The position numbers and the translations under genes were made by a program. This document shows positions 48,914 through 60,012 of a stretch of 64,000 nt of DNA, one piece after another. The stretch comes from Leptasterias polaris (Eukaryota > Echinodermata > Asteroidea > Forcipulatida > Asteriidae). The notes below the pieces were generated by a model. The model was not told the origin of the DNA, did not search any database, and worked only from the letters and a program-made list of their open reading frames with translations. The number at the start of each line of letters is the position of its first letter. Positions within the stretch are counted from its first letter, which is position 1. The stretch is taken from contig JAZGTN010000164.1 in the NCBI GenBank assembly GCA_037783415.1, positions 1,054,001-1,118,000 on the forward strand. Direction: 5' to 3'.

Positions 48914-51900
48914 CTGCCCCCGTATGAAATACCACTGTCATGCACTCTAGCAGTGAAACAAACACTTTCCATAAGCCTTGAACATTTGTCTTGAACATCG
49001 ATCATGAACATTTATATCATATGCATAAGCATCGATCAATTGATTCTTCCTCCATACTTTTTAAACAAACAGATACATTTGCAGAGAAGTTGCTTTTACC
49101 AGACCTCAACTATTTAACTCAATAAAAAAGGTTGCTTGAGCAAAATACCTCGGGCACGGATGAATGTTCGGTTTTATTTCCCTTTGAAAAAATGCTCTTA
49201 AGTTTCCAATGTAAGACTATTGACTGTGAACATTAATAATTGAGAACAGATATAATGCCAATTTGCTAATATTTGCAGACAACGTGTGTAAAAAAAACAC
49301 ATGGTTTACCCCAGCCATGGTTGCCCTTCCTTGCTCCGTTTTTGACACAGTCACACAACGTCATTCTCATTTTTTGCTCTTCCCATCCCCATAAATGAAT
49401 AGTGCAACTACAACAAATACTTTAAGAAATTTAAAAGAGTTTAAAACGAATAAAAGACAGCGTGTATACGTTTCCATTTTAAATACAAACTTTGACACAT
49501 TTTTCCGAAACCATTTCCTCAATGGCCCCATTTTACAATACAAAATTAGTGATTTGACCCCGCGAACTAGATATGCAACTAGAATCTCGAATTTTAAGCA
49601 GACGTTTTGATGGAACGACGGCCGGACGGACGGCCAAAGCACGTTGTTTGTCGCTCATGTCAAAAACACGCCGTTTACTCGGTCAGTGCCAAGGTAAAAC
49701 ACAATTTAAAACATGCAAGTTGTCGGTCGTTCGGTCTTGTGAAGAAAAAAGGCTAAACTGATCATCAATACAGAAGAATTACTTACGGAATAACAGTTAC
49801 TGGTTAAGAGGAGCTCTCGAAAAACTCATCCAGACAGAAGAACTCTAGAATTGTGGATTATTAGTTGAATTCTCGAGGCAGCCGGATTGGTAGGAAATAC
49901 GCGGTGTGTGTTGAATTGTGTGTGTGTGTAGCTTGTTGTTTGGGCAATACCATTATAACACAAGGGGCGTTTTGTCTATTTGACAGCAGAGAAGTGGAAT
50001 TACAGTTCAAGTTTATTCTCGTTTTACGTTGTATCTGATACTGTCCAGCCTCAAACCATGTTATATTTTGATACTATCAAGCAAATATAGAACTATTTCA
50101 AATTGGGTATGGGTTTAAATTATGACTGATATGGTGTTTGGGGTTTTCTCGTGCAAAAAGCTTCTTCTTTTGGGGGGAGGGTGGGGTGGATACCCTTTTT
50201 TCACTTCAAAGTTAAACAAAAAGTCAGCTGGAAATCACGGTTTTAAGTTTTTATAGTAATTGTATTTATTTGTTCATTTTCTCTATCCGTCCTAGACTTT
50301 TTAGATGTATCTGTTGTTATCGCCATCCCTCAACTCCTTTATCGGCCCAGCATGCAGTAGACTCCTGGATTTGTATTTTCCTTCCTCCATGGTATCGAAC
50401 ACAACCATGGAGCAATAATTTATTAACAGTTTATTGCTCCATGCTTGAACATTGTCTTACAGATTCGTGATTATGTTGTTTTTGTTTTTTTGCTGTTTTT
50501 GTATTTTTCTATATAGGGCCTAATACAAAATGGAATATTTGCAAATAGCGAAATTGGCAGCTTTCTCATGCATTCAACGGCCGGCCGGCCCCGTCCAGAC
50601 TAATGCCTACATTACACAATTTACATGCTGACACATATGATATGCTAGGCTAGGCCTACTGCTGCATCACGTTCTGCAATCCAATTTAACACATTGTATT
50701 TGGCGACGACTCAACGCTTTAAAATTTAGTACTTTATAACTTACATACAAAACATTTTATTTATTTATTGGCATTTATTGTCAATGGGATCATCGTGGCG
50801 CGTACGTAGCCGCCGTATTATCTAGGCCAGGTCAAGCAAGAGAGCGATGAGGGCGCTCTCTAACCTGCGCAAGTACTTCTTTTCAGTCCCCGAATTTTAG
50901 ACTGGATCTTGGAACCAAAACTTTGTCAAGCTTATCGTATCAATTTGTTTGCACAAGTTTAATTCTAATGTTATATTGCGCGCTCAAAAAGAACTGGACG
51001 TGTTAAACTGATAAAAAGTGCCACGAGTCAAAAGCCCAAGTCCGGTTGGTGGATCTGTGCAAGCGTGAGGAGACGAAAAAATCATCTCAGCTAGCCGTGA
51101 TGACGCAAGACCAACCCTTTCCCGCCAAACCCCATTCTGAACTTTTATAAAATATATCATTCTTAAGTGAAATGAACACTCTCTCTGTTATTTCTAGATC
51201 TACTTTGATACATTTCAAGCACAATGGTGTAGCAGATCATCCAACAGGCCTACCCTTTCCAACCCTCTAGAGCGTTTTTGAGTCTATCAAGATTGGCGCA
51301 AAACAGAATAACGTCTCTGAGCGGGTCTGATGAAGCTCGGGTCGTCTGGAGGGAACAAACGGCAGGGCTGTCCCACTTTCCATGGTGCTTCAAAACCAGT
51401 CGCCGGACATTAACCTCTACCCTTTTCGGTCGCCAGGACGAGTGGGTGTAGATACTGCCGTTCATACGAAGAGGTGAAACATGATCCAGTGGTCAACAGC
51501 ATTTAGCGTCCCTTCAAGCCCCACTTCAATGGGGAAAATGAAGGCTACAAGTGCTATGTGTACTACTCTAGGATTTCACACGACGCCACCGCCTATTAGT
51601 ATGTCCACGCTGACTTGAAATCTTATCTTGGTTAGAGTGCGATCTGCTGAAACTCCAGTCGTGCTTATTGTTCACTGGAGCGCCGTTACTTCTCTGAATA
51701 ACTGTTTGCCCTTTTTATTCAATCTATATTTAGTTCGAGGAAAAATACTAAATAAACGTCGCCGACATACTAACTTTAAAAAAGTAGGTCGAAAGAAAAA
51801 AAAATCCATTTGTCTAGAAATGGTTTAGAAAAAGCAGGTATGCGGCAGCTGGGTGTATAGTCGAGTCAGGCGCATCGGGTCGCTAAAATGTAGAGAATTC

Positions 51901-52740
51901 GATTTCGTCTGCTAGAATGTACACTCCGGCTTCGCCCGATCGAAAAAGTGTTTATACACACGACACCACTGTTCATCCTTAAAGACGAGTAAAGTGTCGG
52001 ATACTTTTTGGGCGGGAAGCCGGACACTCGGTGTGCGTGGCCGCGTCGTTAAGTGGTTCCAAAACAACATATCCGATCACCCACGTTATCTTTTCACGGC
52101 GTGGACAAGTTTGGGGACTCTGACGGAAACATATTTACGATTTTGAGTCTCAAAGCTTACTGGATTTACAGTAGGCTTACTACATACGGGAAGTTGTTCG
52201 TTTGATGTCACCTTTGATACAGAGTATAGCTGTGGATAATAAACACTATTTTTCACAAAGTGAACATCCATTCCAATTCCTAAAGTTAATTGTCTGGCGT
52301 GTATCTTCGACAAAATAACTTGATATCAATAATGTGCACTACCTAAAACCAACATTGTGCCATTCCTATCCAAAACAGAAAGCAAAACAAAACTTGAACG
52401 GAATTGTTAATGCAATTTCTTGATTCATGTTAGGACGATTAAACTATCAAGGTTGACAAACGATATTTTACTTAAAAAAACTTTTTCAAAATATAAGAAT
52501 TAGGCCTATCATAATTTAGAAAATCACTTCAAAGATTAAAAGATTTGAAAATCTAGTTCATTGACTAACATTTGCTGAACTGAAATAAGCATGTATAAAA
52601 GGAATATGAACATCAGCAGAATCCCCAGCAGAACACAAACCCTCCGACTTCTTTTTACTTCTTTTCAATTTGTTTTCCCCTCGAAAACCATAATCACCAA
52701 ATTTGATTAAATGTTACACAGGTTTGTCATACAATGTTTT
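48914..52740. other. Unassigned DNA with a GC- and CpG-richer stretch
   Basis: Between about 49550 and 52100 CpG pairs become frequent (for example GACGGCCGGACGGACGGCC, GTGGCGCGTACGTAGCC, TCGGTCGCCAGGACGAG). That could mark a promoter or first exon in an invertebrate, but no start, splice site or known protein could be tied to it. Minus-strand frames at 51465-51250 and 52313-52086 show no known domain. Confidence 0.35.
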
Positions 52741-52917
52741 AATAGACCCCTTGCATAACGCGGAACGCTATATGGACCCTGAGGTCACGCACACTATTTT
52801 ACGCACAAAGAACACCTATCGTCCAATCATCTGCCTCCTTTGACCTCAGTGAGGGCGCTTTTTGGCCTCAGTGAGGGCGCTTTTTTAGCGTGTGATGTCA
52901 TATGCAAGGGGTCTATT
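52741..52917. mobile_element. AATAGACC foldback element
   Basis: Perfect 17-bp inverted ends AATAGACCCCTTGCATA. The right half has two copies of GGCCTCAGTGAGGGCGCTTT-like sequence (24-bp tandem). Its right half matches the element at 56515-56737 in order (TTTGACCTC, GAGGGCG, GATGTCAT, GGTCTATT). Confidence 0.85.
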
Positions 52918-53633
52918 GCAAACAGGGGGATACTACAGAATATTAGCTGTAATATAGGCTACAAGTCTAGCGTGTATCGAAAACGAGAAAACAACTCGAA
53001 CAAAGACTATCTTTTGTTGATATCAAATTTTCTTTTAACATTATATTTATACAAAGTTCTGGGAAAAAAACTACCCCTAGCAATTTGTTATAAATACAGT
53101 TTCACTTTTCACATAAAAAAATTATTTGTTAAAGTTAGCATTAAACCAAAATTAAAACCTGGGACGAGAATGCTTAAAGTTCGAGAAACCCTACTTGCCC
53201 AACACGTCAACATTTGTGGAACCATTACATAGGTTTCATAATAACACAAACATCAGTATGGCAAAATTCTTATTGTTTACATTAGTAACCAGAAACAGAG
53301 GTCAAGTCTTATTCACAGGTTTTCTTCGTTGACTTGTTAAATTTGATTTACTTTCATATATTTCATGGCGACATTTTACTTCCCAACAACATGATATAAT
53401 TTGTATAGCCATAAACTACATTAATCTAAAGTATTACAAGAAAAAGAATAACGCACAAATAAAACTCAATATGATTGGATCCAACTTTGTCCCGGAAGTT
53501 GAAATACGCACGAGACTTGCACAGTCTATAGTTGAATTAACCAAAATAACAAAGTGGGTGTTTTTTTTATATATAAAAAGGCATGGATTAGCATTACTAG
53601 GGGATTTCACACATATATACTACAAACCCCTCT
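52918..53633. other. Unassigned AT-rich DNA
   Basis: No element or exon recognised. Confidence 0.4.
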
Positions 53634-53637
53634 TTAA

Positions 53638-53990
53638 AGGCAGGATACACTTTTGGTATTTGTCAAAGCCCAGTATCCTCACTTGGTGTATCTCAACATT
53701 TGCATAAAATAAAAAACCTGTGAAAATTTGGGCTCAAATGTTTACCGAAGTCGAAAATATTGAAAGAAAAAAACACCCTTGTTGCATATAGAATGTGTGC
53801 TTTGAGGTGCCTGAGAAAGACTTCATGCCTCAAGCCTTTCTCAGATTCAATTTTTGTGTTTGAAAAATTACCTCTTTCTCTAAAACTGCATTACATCAAA
53901 GGGTGTCGTTCCGAACAATGTGTTAAATCACCAGCTCTCCAGTGCTCTTTACCAAGTAAGTTTTTATAGTCATTGGAGTAATACCTCCCT
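53638..53990. mobile_element. TTAA-class foldback element, reverse orientation
   Basis: TTAA at 53634-53637 and 53991-53994. Left end AGGCAGGATACACTTTTGGT, right end as complement AGGGAGGTATTACTCCAATG. It holds AAACCTGTGAAAATTTGGGC and GGTGTATCTCAACATTTGCA, the complement of blocks at 30784-31148, so it lies in the opposite orientation. The right TIR is eroded. Confidence 0.85.
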
Positions 53991-53994
53991 TTAA

Positions 53995-54544
53995 GACAGT
54001 TTCCTACAGTCTTGAAACATTAGACGCATCTCCTTGCCAGAGCAGACAGTGTTTCACAGGAGCAACTCAAGAAATACAGGAGTAGTGGATTGACTGCAAC
54101 TTCACATGTTTGCATCTTATTAATGATTCATATGGTAGACTGTATGGTTAATGCATAGTGACTGATGATAGGACTAGGAAGCATGTGTCTCATTATCACT
54201 TGATTGATCCCAGTGAGGCTTCAACCAACACTCCCCACTTCTACTCTCTTCAGTCTTTTTCTTATTTGAAATTGAGAAGTGTTGGGTATAAAAAGGTCAA
54301 GATCATTACAATTGCTTTTTTATCCCCCTTACAAGGTTGTGATTTATAAATAATTCATTGAGTTCATGCACTATGTTGGTGGGCAAACTTAGTGTTGATT
54401 TGCATGAGTGACATTAATCAAAATTGTATTTATCAAGAGAGAAGTCGGGGGGGGGGGGGGGGGGGACTATTCTATGGTTTGCATAGTGAAGGGAAACTGC
54501 TGGATTCTTGGTTCAGTTTACTATTTTCCTTGGGTGGATTGAGT
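53995..54544. other. Unassigned DNA with a 19-G tract
   Basis: G19 at 54447-54465; otherwise nothing recognised. Confidence 0.4.
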
Positions 54545-54900
54545 TGGTGTTTGTTTGTGTGAGCGTGTCTATCCATTCAAACCGAGGACTTTAACAAAAG
54601 GGATCCAGGTGTTTGACGGAGCGAGGACGTCCTCGCTTCGTTTTCGTGTACAAACCCAATGGGGACGTCGCTAAAAGAAACTATGTCCAAACAATGGGAG
54701 AACAAACAGAAGTCCTCGATTAACGGGATTTACAAACGTGTGGGTGTGTTTGAGTAGGTATACCCATTCAAACCGGGGCCTATAACAAAAGAGGACAATA
54801 GGTCCACGGTTCGGGAAAGGTCCACGGTTGGAAAACGTGTACAAAACCAATGGGAGCTGTTGCAAAAAAGTTAGTAAGAGGGACAATAGGAGGTCCATGA
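54545..54900. repeat. Imperfect tandem duplication of about 190 bp
   Basis: CCATTCAAACCGAGGACTTT..ACAAAAG and CCCATTCAAACCGGGGCCTA..ACAAAAG, each followed by GTGTACAAA(C/A)CCAATGGG, show two copies of a unit. Each copy contains an internal repeat of CCATTCAAAC or CCAATGGGA-type blocks. Confidence 0.6.
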
Positions 54901-55280
54901 TTGCAGGCGTATACACACTTGACTGTGTGTGTGGGGTGGGGGTGGAGTGTTTGGGGGGGGGAACAATCACAACGTAGCAAACTGGCGGCCAATTCTAATC
55001 ATGATGAAATCAATTCAAGGTCACCTTTTAGAAGCACATACATACTCAACTCTATGACATTTGGCCAAAAATTGAATTATCTGACCTGCCCAGAAAATAA
55101 TACTGCTTAAAGCTATCTGATAAGCAAAAACACCCAATGAACTGATTGAAAAAAATGTACAATAACATGATAATTTGCCTCAATGACATTTTGTGCTTAG
55201 AAACATTTGATGCTAAGCAGTTTTAAGAATTGTTGCTCTCATTGCATAATCTAATTGTGACTCATGACTGTGGTGAACTC
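54901..55280. other. Probable DNPEP 3' flank or UTR
   Basis: It lies directly downstream of the DNPEP stop on the minus strand. It has no canonical poly(A) signal that I can place and no other feature. Confidence 0.35.
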
Positions 55281-55331
55281 TTAGTCTACAGTCACAGTGG
55301 CATCTACAGCTGGGAAATTCTCATAGAATCC
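55281..55331 (-). CDS. DNPEP: DNPEP terminal exon and stop codon (51 nt)
   Basis: The acceptor is TTTTCGTTTCAG. It is 17 codons including the TAA stop: [16 protein letters not shown]. It aligns by eye with the C-terminus of animal DNPEP (GFFELFP...VD). The 3' UTR should run to lower coordinates, but no clear AATAAA lies within the next few hundred bases on the minus strand, so the transcript end is not placed. Confidence 0.92.
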   Translation of the reverse strand, partial: GFYENFPAVDATVTVD

Positions 55332-58300
55332 CTGAAACGAAAATAAACAAGACAAAATAGTGTTAGAAGGACAGCAAACAATTATATACAACAACCAAAA
55401 GACCAGCTGGTTATTTTTTTCTTTATCATCATCAAAAACCTTAAAAGGGAGAAAAGAATGAGTATTCATTAATCATGCGCAAAGGCGGTTTCTGATGCCA
55501 GACAACTGTGAACCTTTAAAAAAGCTGTTTTTAAGAATTCGCCTTTTTCTTAGAGAGTTTGTGTGACTTTAAAGGGAATAGATCGATCCATTAAGCCCCG
55601 CCTCCTTACGAGTTGACCAATCACAGCCACGAAACCCGATCAACATTAGTGCAAAGATCACCAAACGGCTCAAATGGTGATCAGATTTCGCGGTTGTGAT
55701 TGGTCAATGAGAAATGGGTGTGGCTTAATGGATCGGTGTATTATTGAGGGATCATCCCAACATGCAGGAGATTATTGCACCTCCTTATATGCTAATAGAT
55801 GCAGCCCATTCTTATGGATCAGCTAAGCTGAAAACATTGCTTGTTCAACACATATCAGCAGGGAACCAGCTGTCAGCCAAACACATCTTGTATCATTTGC
55901 ATGGCAACCTTTTTTCTGTTAAGCAGAACTTATCTGTGCTTAGCACAAAACACAGCTCTATTGGCTAGGATCTTGAAGACTTAAACAAAAGTGGCACCTG
56001 TGTGGTTGAAGGGGATGAGATTTGTGCCTTTGAAGCACATACTCTTGTATAATGACTTGTACATGTAGAAGAGGCAAAGGAGCAGAAAGTGTTCTGTGTA
56101 CATGACATAAAGATTGTTAATTGACTCCTGAAATCCTAAAATGCTCCAGTGTTTGACATCATTTCCTGTCAAGGCCTGCCTTTGACTTCCTCCAGAGATG
56201 GCTCACGCCTTCTACAAGGGGCAGGAGAAATGTGCCATACACACTAATGCACCCTACAGCATCAACTTTGACTTCCTTAGATACAAGTTGGGGTTATTAA
56301 TGAGGGTACAAGTAGTCAGGAAACCAGGGTAAGCTGTTGCCCAGTCAAAGATGCTATCAGCACAGATGGTACCCATCACTGCAAACTGTTTGCTTCCCAA
56401 ATGTGGAAAGTATTGTAGGTATATCCACCGTTCTGTATACATATGAACTGAGTTTGGGTGAGTGAATGAGAAGGCAGGCACATCATTGTGGAGACTGGAG
56501 AGATTCCAAATCACCATAGACCGTCCTTTTCATTTTCTCCCTCTCCCTTGTTTAACAATGGATCTTATTATTTGATGTCATCATGCCGCCATATTATTAG
56601 AGGTAAAACGATGATGACACAATGGAAAACACACAGCTACGTTCAGGCAGCGCACATGATCAGACAATGAGCTACCTTCTTTTGACCTCTAGCCGAGGGC
56701 GGCCTACTCAAATGATGTCATGTGCATAAGGTCTATTGTTTAATGAACCAACAGAAATGTGCCAAGCACTGACAGAAATGTGCTAAGCACTGACAGAAAT
56801 GTGCTAAGCACTGACAGAATTGTGCTAAGCACTGACAGAAATGTGCTAAGCACTGACAGAAATGTGCTAAGCACTGACAGAAATGTGCTATGCACTTACA
56901 GAAATGTGCTATGCACTGACAGAAATGTGCCAAGCACTGACAGAAATGTGCTAAGCACTGACAGAAATGTGCTAAGCACTGACAGAAATGTGCTAAGCAC
57001 TGACAGAAATGTGCTAAGCACTGACAGAAATGTGCTATGCACTGACAGAAATGTGCTAAGCACTGACAAATCTTTCTTAGCACAAACAGGTTGCCATACA
57101 TTTCTTTGAGATATTCACTGTATGCAACGCCAATCATGAATAAGTATCCTAAGCTAAGGGGCCAGACTATTTTCCCTTCCAGCCTCGGTTTGGCTACATT
57201 GATCTAGATGACAAAGACCAAAATGATATCCTATGGTAAAGATTGACATTGATTTAGATGACAAAAACCCCAAATGGCTTCCTACGGTAAAGATTGATGT
57301 TTTCAGTCTATCAAGGAGGAGAGCCAATCAATGATTTTACCAAAGCAGTGCCCTGTGTTAAATTAATATGTGTAATGTCATACATCTGAAGCTGTAAATT
57401 ACTACTTTTTAAAGAAAATGCAAATAACAATTCTGTAATGACTGCAGTCAGGGCATAAACAAGTTCAAAGCTGACTTCCCCAACTTTATTTTGGTCACAA
57501 CTTGAACTTTCACAAAGGTCATTTTAAGGCCACGCTGTGTGCTGTAACCAATACAAATGCATTCTAAATAGGGCTGTTTTTAATCTGTCCTACCACTACA
57601 CAATTCCAAAATTGCAAGAGTTAGTCACAAAGGTATACTAGGTACCAAACCAACATGGCCTGAAGATCTACATGTTTGTAAAGCTCCCTGGAGATATTTA
57701 ACAAACAAACCTGGTAGAGTAGACAGCTTTGTTTGACGCCAGAAGTACAAGACATTTCCCTGATGGAATGCATACTGAGCTGGGGAGACCCTATGTCCAA
57801 AGTCCTCAATCCTAACTTAGCTGACAGCATCGGGCCAATGGTGGACCCGCAGGCACTGTCGTTCCTCACCACAACATCCTAAAACGAGATGGAGATAGTC
57901 AGCAGGAATTATTCATGAGATTTCTCTCAAGGAGTTGTTGAGAAGTTGTGTCCTTGATTCGTGTCAAGCTTGTCAGTTAAGGGGAGGACCCTTGCAGCTA
58001 ACAAAAGGGAGCTTACAATATTTTCAATGGCACAATATCTCACCAACTGATACTGTTTTTTGTATGAATGTTACTATGCAGATATGAAAAATCTGACAAA
58101 CTTAACATTGAACAAAAAAACTGTTTTACAAAATATATGTTACCACAAACCTTTAAAAAGCAAGTGTTGAAAACTGATGGAAAAAATTATTTCAAAATAC
58201 CCTCACAGCATTCAGAAATCTATAGCTATTTATGGCAATCTATTTGTACACAGACTAGGGGAAAATTTATTTATTAATTTTATTTTATTTGAGAATCATC

Positions 58301-60012
58301 TTTGTTTATAAACCAAACATTAATACCTGTAAATCCACACAGACTTTCTTGGCTATGAGCTTGACAATTGAAGCAGTTATGGAATTTGTAGCATAGCGTT
58401 GGTTACTGTTGTACTTCACTACCGGTCCCTATAGAAACAAATTAACAAAAATAATTTTGTTTATTACTTACAAAAAAGTAAATAATTCAATCTCAAATTC
58501 TTTTAATCAATCCTTTGACAAATCAAGCTCTTGCAAAGCATTACAAACATGGGTACCACATGACAATCTCACACAAATGCAAACGTTTATAAAATTTGGT
58601 GGAAATTAGACACTTCTTTCTTTAAAGATGCATTGCCCAATTTTAGGTCGATTTGACAGTTAAAAAATTTACTCAAATGTTAAAATGCTTAACTGAGAAG
58701 GACATAATAGCTTTCATTTTGATACCTAGACTGAAAATATTCATCGAGGATTAGTGACAATAAATTAACAAATGAAAGTTAATAAAAAGCTGGGCCAGCA
58801 CTTTAATCCTCATACCATGACATTCAAGATTTGCAGCGGTCCAACTATGAATATTCATTAGATATATACACGCTGCACACAGTGTGCATATATAACTAAA
58901 CAATTGGGACACAAACACACATCGTGTGTGTGTGTACCAGGGGCTGTGACCTGTTCACAGCTAAAAAGTAGTCGCACAAGTCATAAATATTCAATAACTT
59001 GCTTATTCTTCAGATTGGCTGCCAGTAACGAACCCCTTTTAAAACAAAAGCAGTTGTATCTATAGTTCCCAATGACAGAAATTTGAACTTTTCATATTAT
59101 TGGTTACACAAATATGTTACCTTTCTCAATTCAAGCACTTGTGACAATCACTTGTGACAACTAATTCATTTAATCTTTTCATCAAAGTACAAGAAGTGCA
59201 TCTTTAGTATAACATTTCTTGAAAAGTTTAAAATTGAAAAAAAAATAGACTATAAATCTAAGCCTGTGCAATGCTGTACACTTCTTTTCCATGAATATAT
59301 TGACATTAGCTATACTAACACAGTTCATTCCAAACAATTCTAAAGCCTAAAGTTTATTTGGTGTTTAAGATTTCCTTGAGAATGTCCCACTGATCTAAAT
59401 TGGGAGGGAAAGCAATCTCGTAAGAAAGTCAATTTTGTTCCTCTGTCAATGTTTCACGGCACTACGACATGCTAGAGTGACCACAGACTAAACATCAGCA
59501 CTGTGGATCAGTCTTGTATTATTGGAAATGCAAATGAGAGTTTGATTAAATCCATGTGTGTCACACCCCACCAGACCGCCGTCTTTTGATTAAAGACAAC
59601 GTGGCCGAGCATGGCCTCACAAAACAGCGTTTGCTGATGCAGATTTATTTCTATAATTATATTAAAGGAGGCAGTAATTTTGTTTGGTTTATGAAAAAGT
59701 GAGAAGCAGCAAAACTCTCAGAAAAAAAACTCAACTTTTGAAGAAAAACAAACATATTGAAATAATAATAATATTAATAATAGTATTAGTACTAGTATTG
59801 ATAAAAACTAATTACTTTTTTTATTTATACGATTTCATGAAACAAAATGATTTCCACCCCCATCCTACACAAAATGTGACAATAACACAAAATCAAAAAC
59901 TTGGGAGGAAAAAATAGCAAAAGTAATTAGCAAGTATGAATAAGGTTTCATATAATTCAACTATAAGTTTACCTTATGCAGAGCAACCTTGTGGTTATCC
60001 TCGTGTTTTTCT
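55281..60012 (-). CDS. DNPEP: Aspartyl aminopeptidase, C-terminal part (4 exons, 5' end outside window)
   Basis: Spliced minus-strand gene, join(60012-59973, 58428-58327, 57878-57711, 55331-55281). Every intron seen is GT-AG. The exons give about 119 residues of the C-terminal end of an M18 metallopeptidase, a cytosolic zinc enzyme that removes N-terminal Asp or Glu from peptides (family knowledge). Family marks in order: [13 protein letters not shown], then [13 protein letters not shown], then [20 protein letters not shown], then [12 protein letters not shown], whose His is the C-terminal metal ligand of the family, and a C-terminus GFYENFP...VTVD like the animal enzymes' GFFELFP...LLVD. The full protein is usually about 470-485 residues, so roughly three quarters lies beyond position 64000. 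The first visible exon starts inside a codon (one base before GAA), so an exon must lie upstream. None is recognisable between 60013 and 64000, where a Gypsy element sits. No frameshift or stop breaks the visible part, so the gene looks intact. Confidence 0.94.
55577..55742. mobile_element. 166-bp foldback element, copy B (in DNPEP intron)
   Basis: It is the reverse complement of copy A (8203-8368), with the same length and about four differences by eye. Ends AATAGATCGATCCATTAAGC and, as complement, AATACACCGATCCATTAAGC. It sits about 250 bp upstream (minus sense) of the last DNPEP exon. Confidence 0.85.
56515..56737. mobile_element. AATAGACC foldback element, eroded (in DNPEP intron)
   Basis: The right end, as complement, AATAGACCTTATGCACATGA, matches the family at 52741. 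The left end is eroded to CATAGACCG. The interior block TTTGACCTCTAGCCGAGGGC aligns with TTTGACCTCAGTGAGGGCG of 52741. Confidence 0.65.
56751..57065. repeat. 21-bp minisatellite, 15 copies (in DNPEP intron)
   Basis: The unit ACAGAAATGTGCTAAGCACTG is repeated 15 times without length change; variants are CCAAGC, TATGC and one GAATT. The 21-bp period keeps one frame open on each strand (heptads DRNVLST and CQCLAHF), which is a property of the period and not a gene. It starts 13 bp after the foldback element above. Confidence 0.97.
57196..57296. repeat. 50-bp imperfect tandem duplication (in DNPEP intron)
   Basis: ACATTGATCTAGATGACAAA...GGTAAAGATTG is followed by ACATTGATTTAGATGACAAA...GGTAAAGATTG, with a handful of substitutions. 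Confidence 0.85.
57711..57878 (-). CDS. DNPEP: DNPEP exon with the RND..CG.TIGP and MH metal-ligand motifs (168 nt)
   Basis: The acceptor is CTCGTTTTAG and the donor CAG|GTTTGT. The exon is 56 codons in phase 0. It starts [17 protein letters not shown], continues [19 protein letters not shown] and ends SCLLYQ. The His after Met in PQLSMH corresponds to the C-terminal zinc ligand of the M18 family, so the catalytic end is preserved. The next intron (57710-55332) holds two foldback elements, a tandem duplication and a 21-bp minisatellite. Confidence 0.95.
58327..58428 (-). CDS. DNPEP: DNPEP exon (102 nt)
   Basis: The acceptor is TTTCTATAG and the donor CAG|GTATTA. It is exactly 34 codons in phase 0, beginning [16 protein letters not shown] and ending VCVDLQ. 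This is the conserved GPVxKxNxxQRYAxN block of M18 aminopeptidases and joins in frame to the next exon. The intron between it and the following exon is short (448 bp). Confidence 0.93.
58429..59972. other. DNPEP intron
   Basis: Bounded by GTAAAC and TATAG. It contains GATGCATTGCCCAATTTTAG near 58627, which resembles the start of another foldback family, but no matching right end was found. (TG)n lies near 58925. Confidence 0.6.
59973..60012 (-). CDS. DNPEP: DNPEP exon (first visible, 40 nt)
   Basis: The acceptor is CTTGACAG and the donor is AAG|GTAAAC. The exon reads one base plus 13 codons, [13 protein letters not shown]. This matches the KHEENH...HK stretch that precedes the conserved NQRYA segment in animal DNPEP. 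The incoming phase requires two codon bases from an exon beyond this one. The small size makes the exact acceptor slightly uncertain; AG two bases further in is an alternative. Confidence 0.85.

Noticed and set aside
56254..56517. 87-codon minus-strand frame [18 protein letters not shown]... as an extra DNPEP exon
   Set aside because: It lies between two exons that join perfectly in frame to match the family without it. No M18 similarity.
56733..57137. Long open frames on both strands over the minisatellite (134 and 116 codons)
   Set aside because: They follow from a 21-bp period without stops inside an intron. No start context or non-repeat protein part supports a gene.
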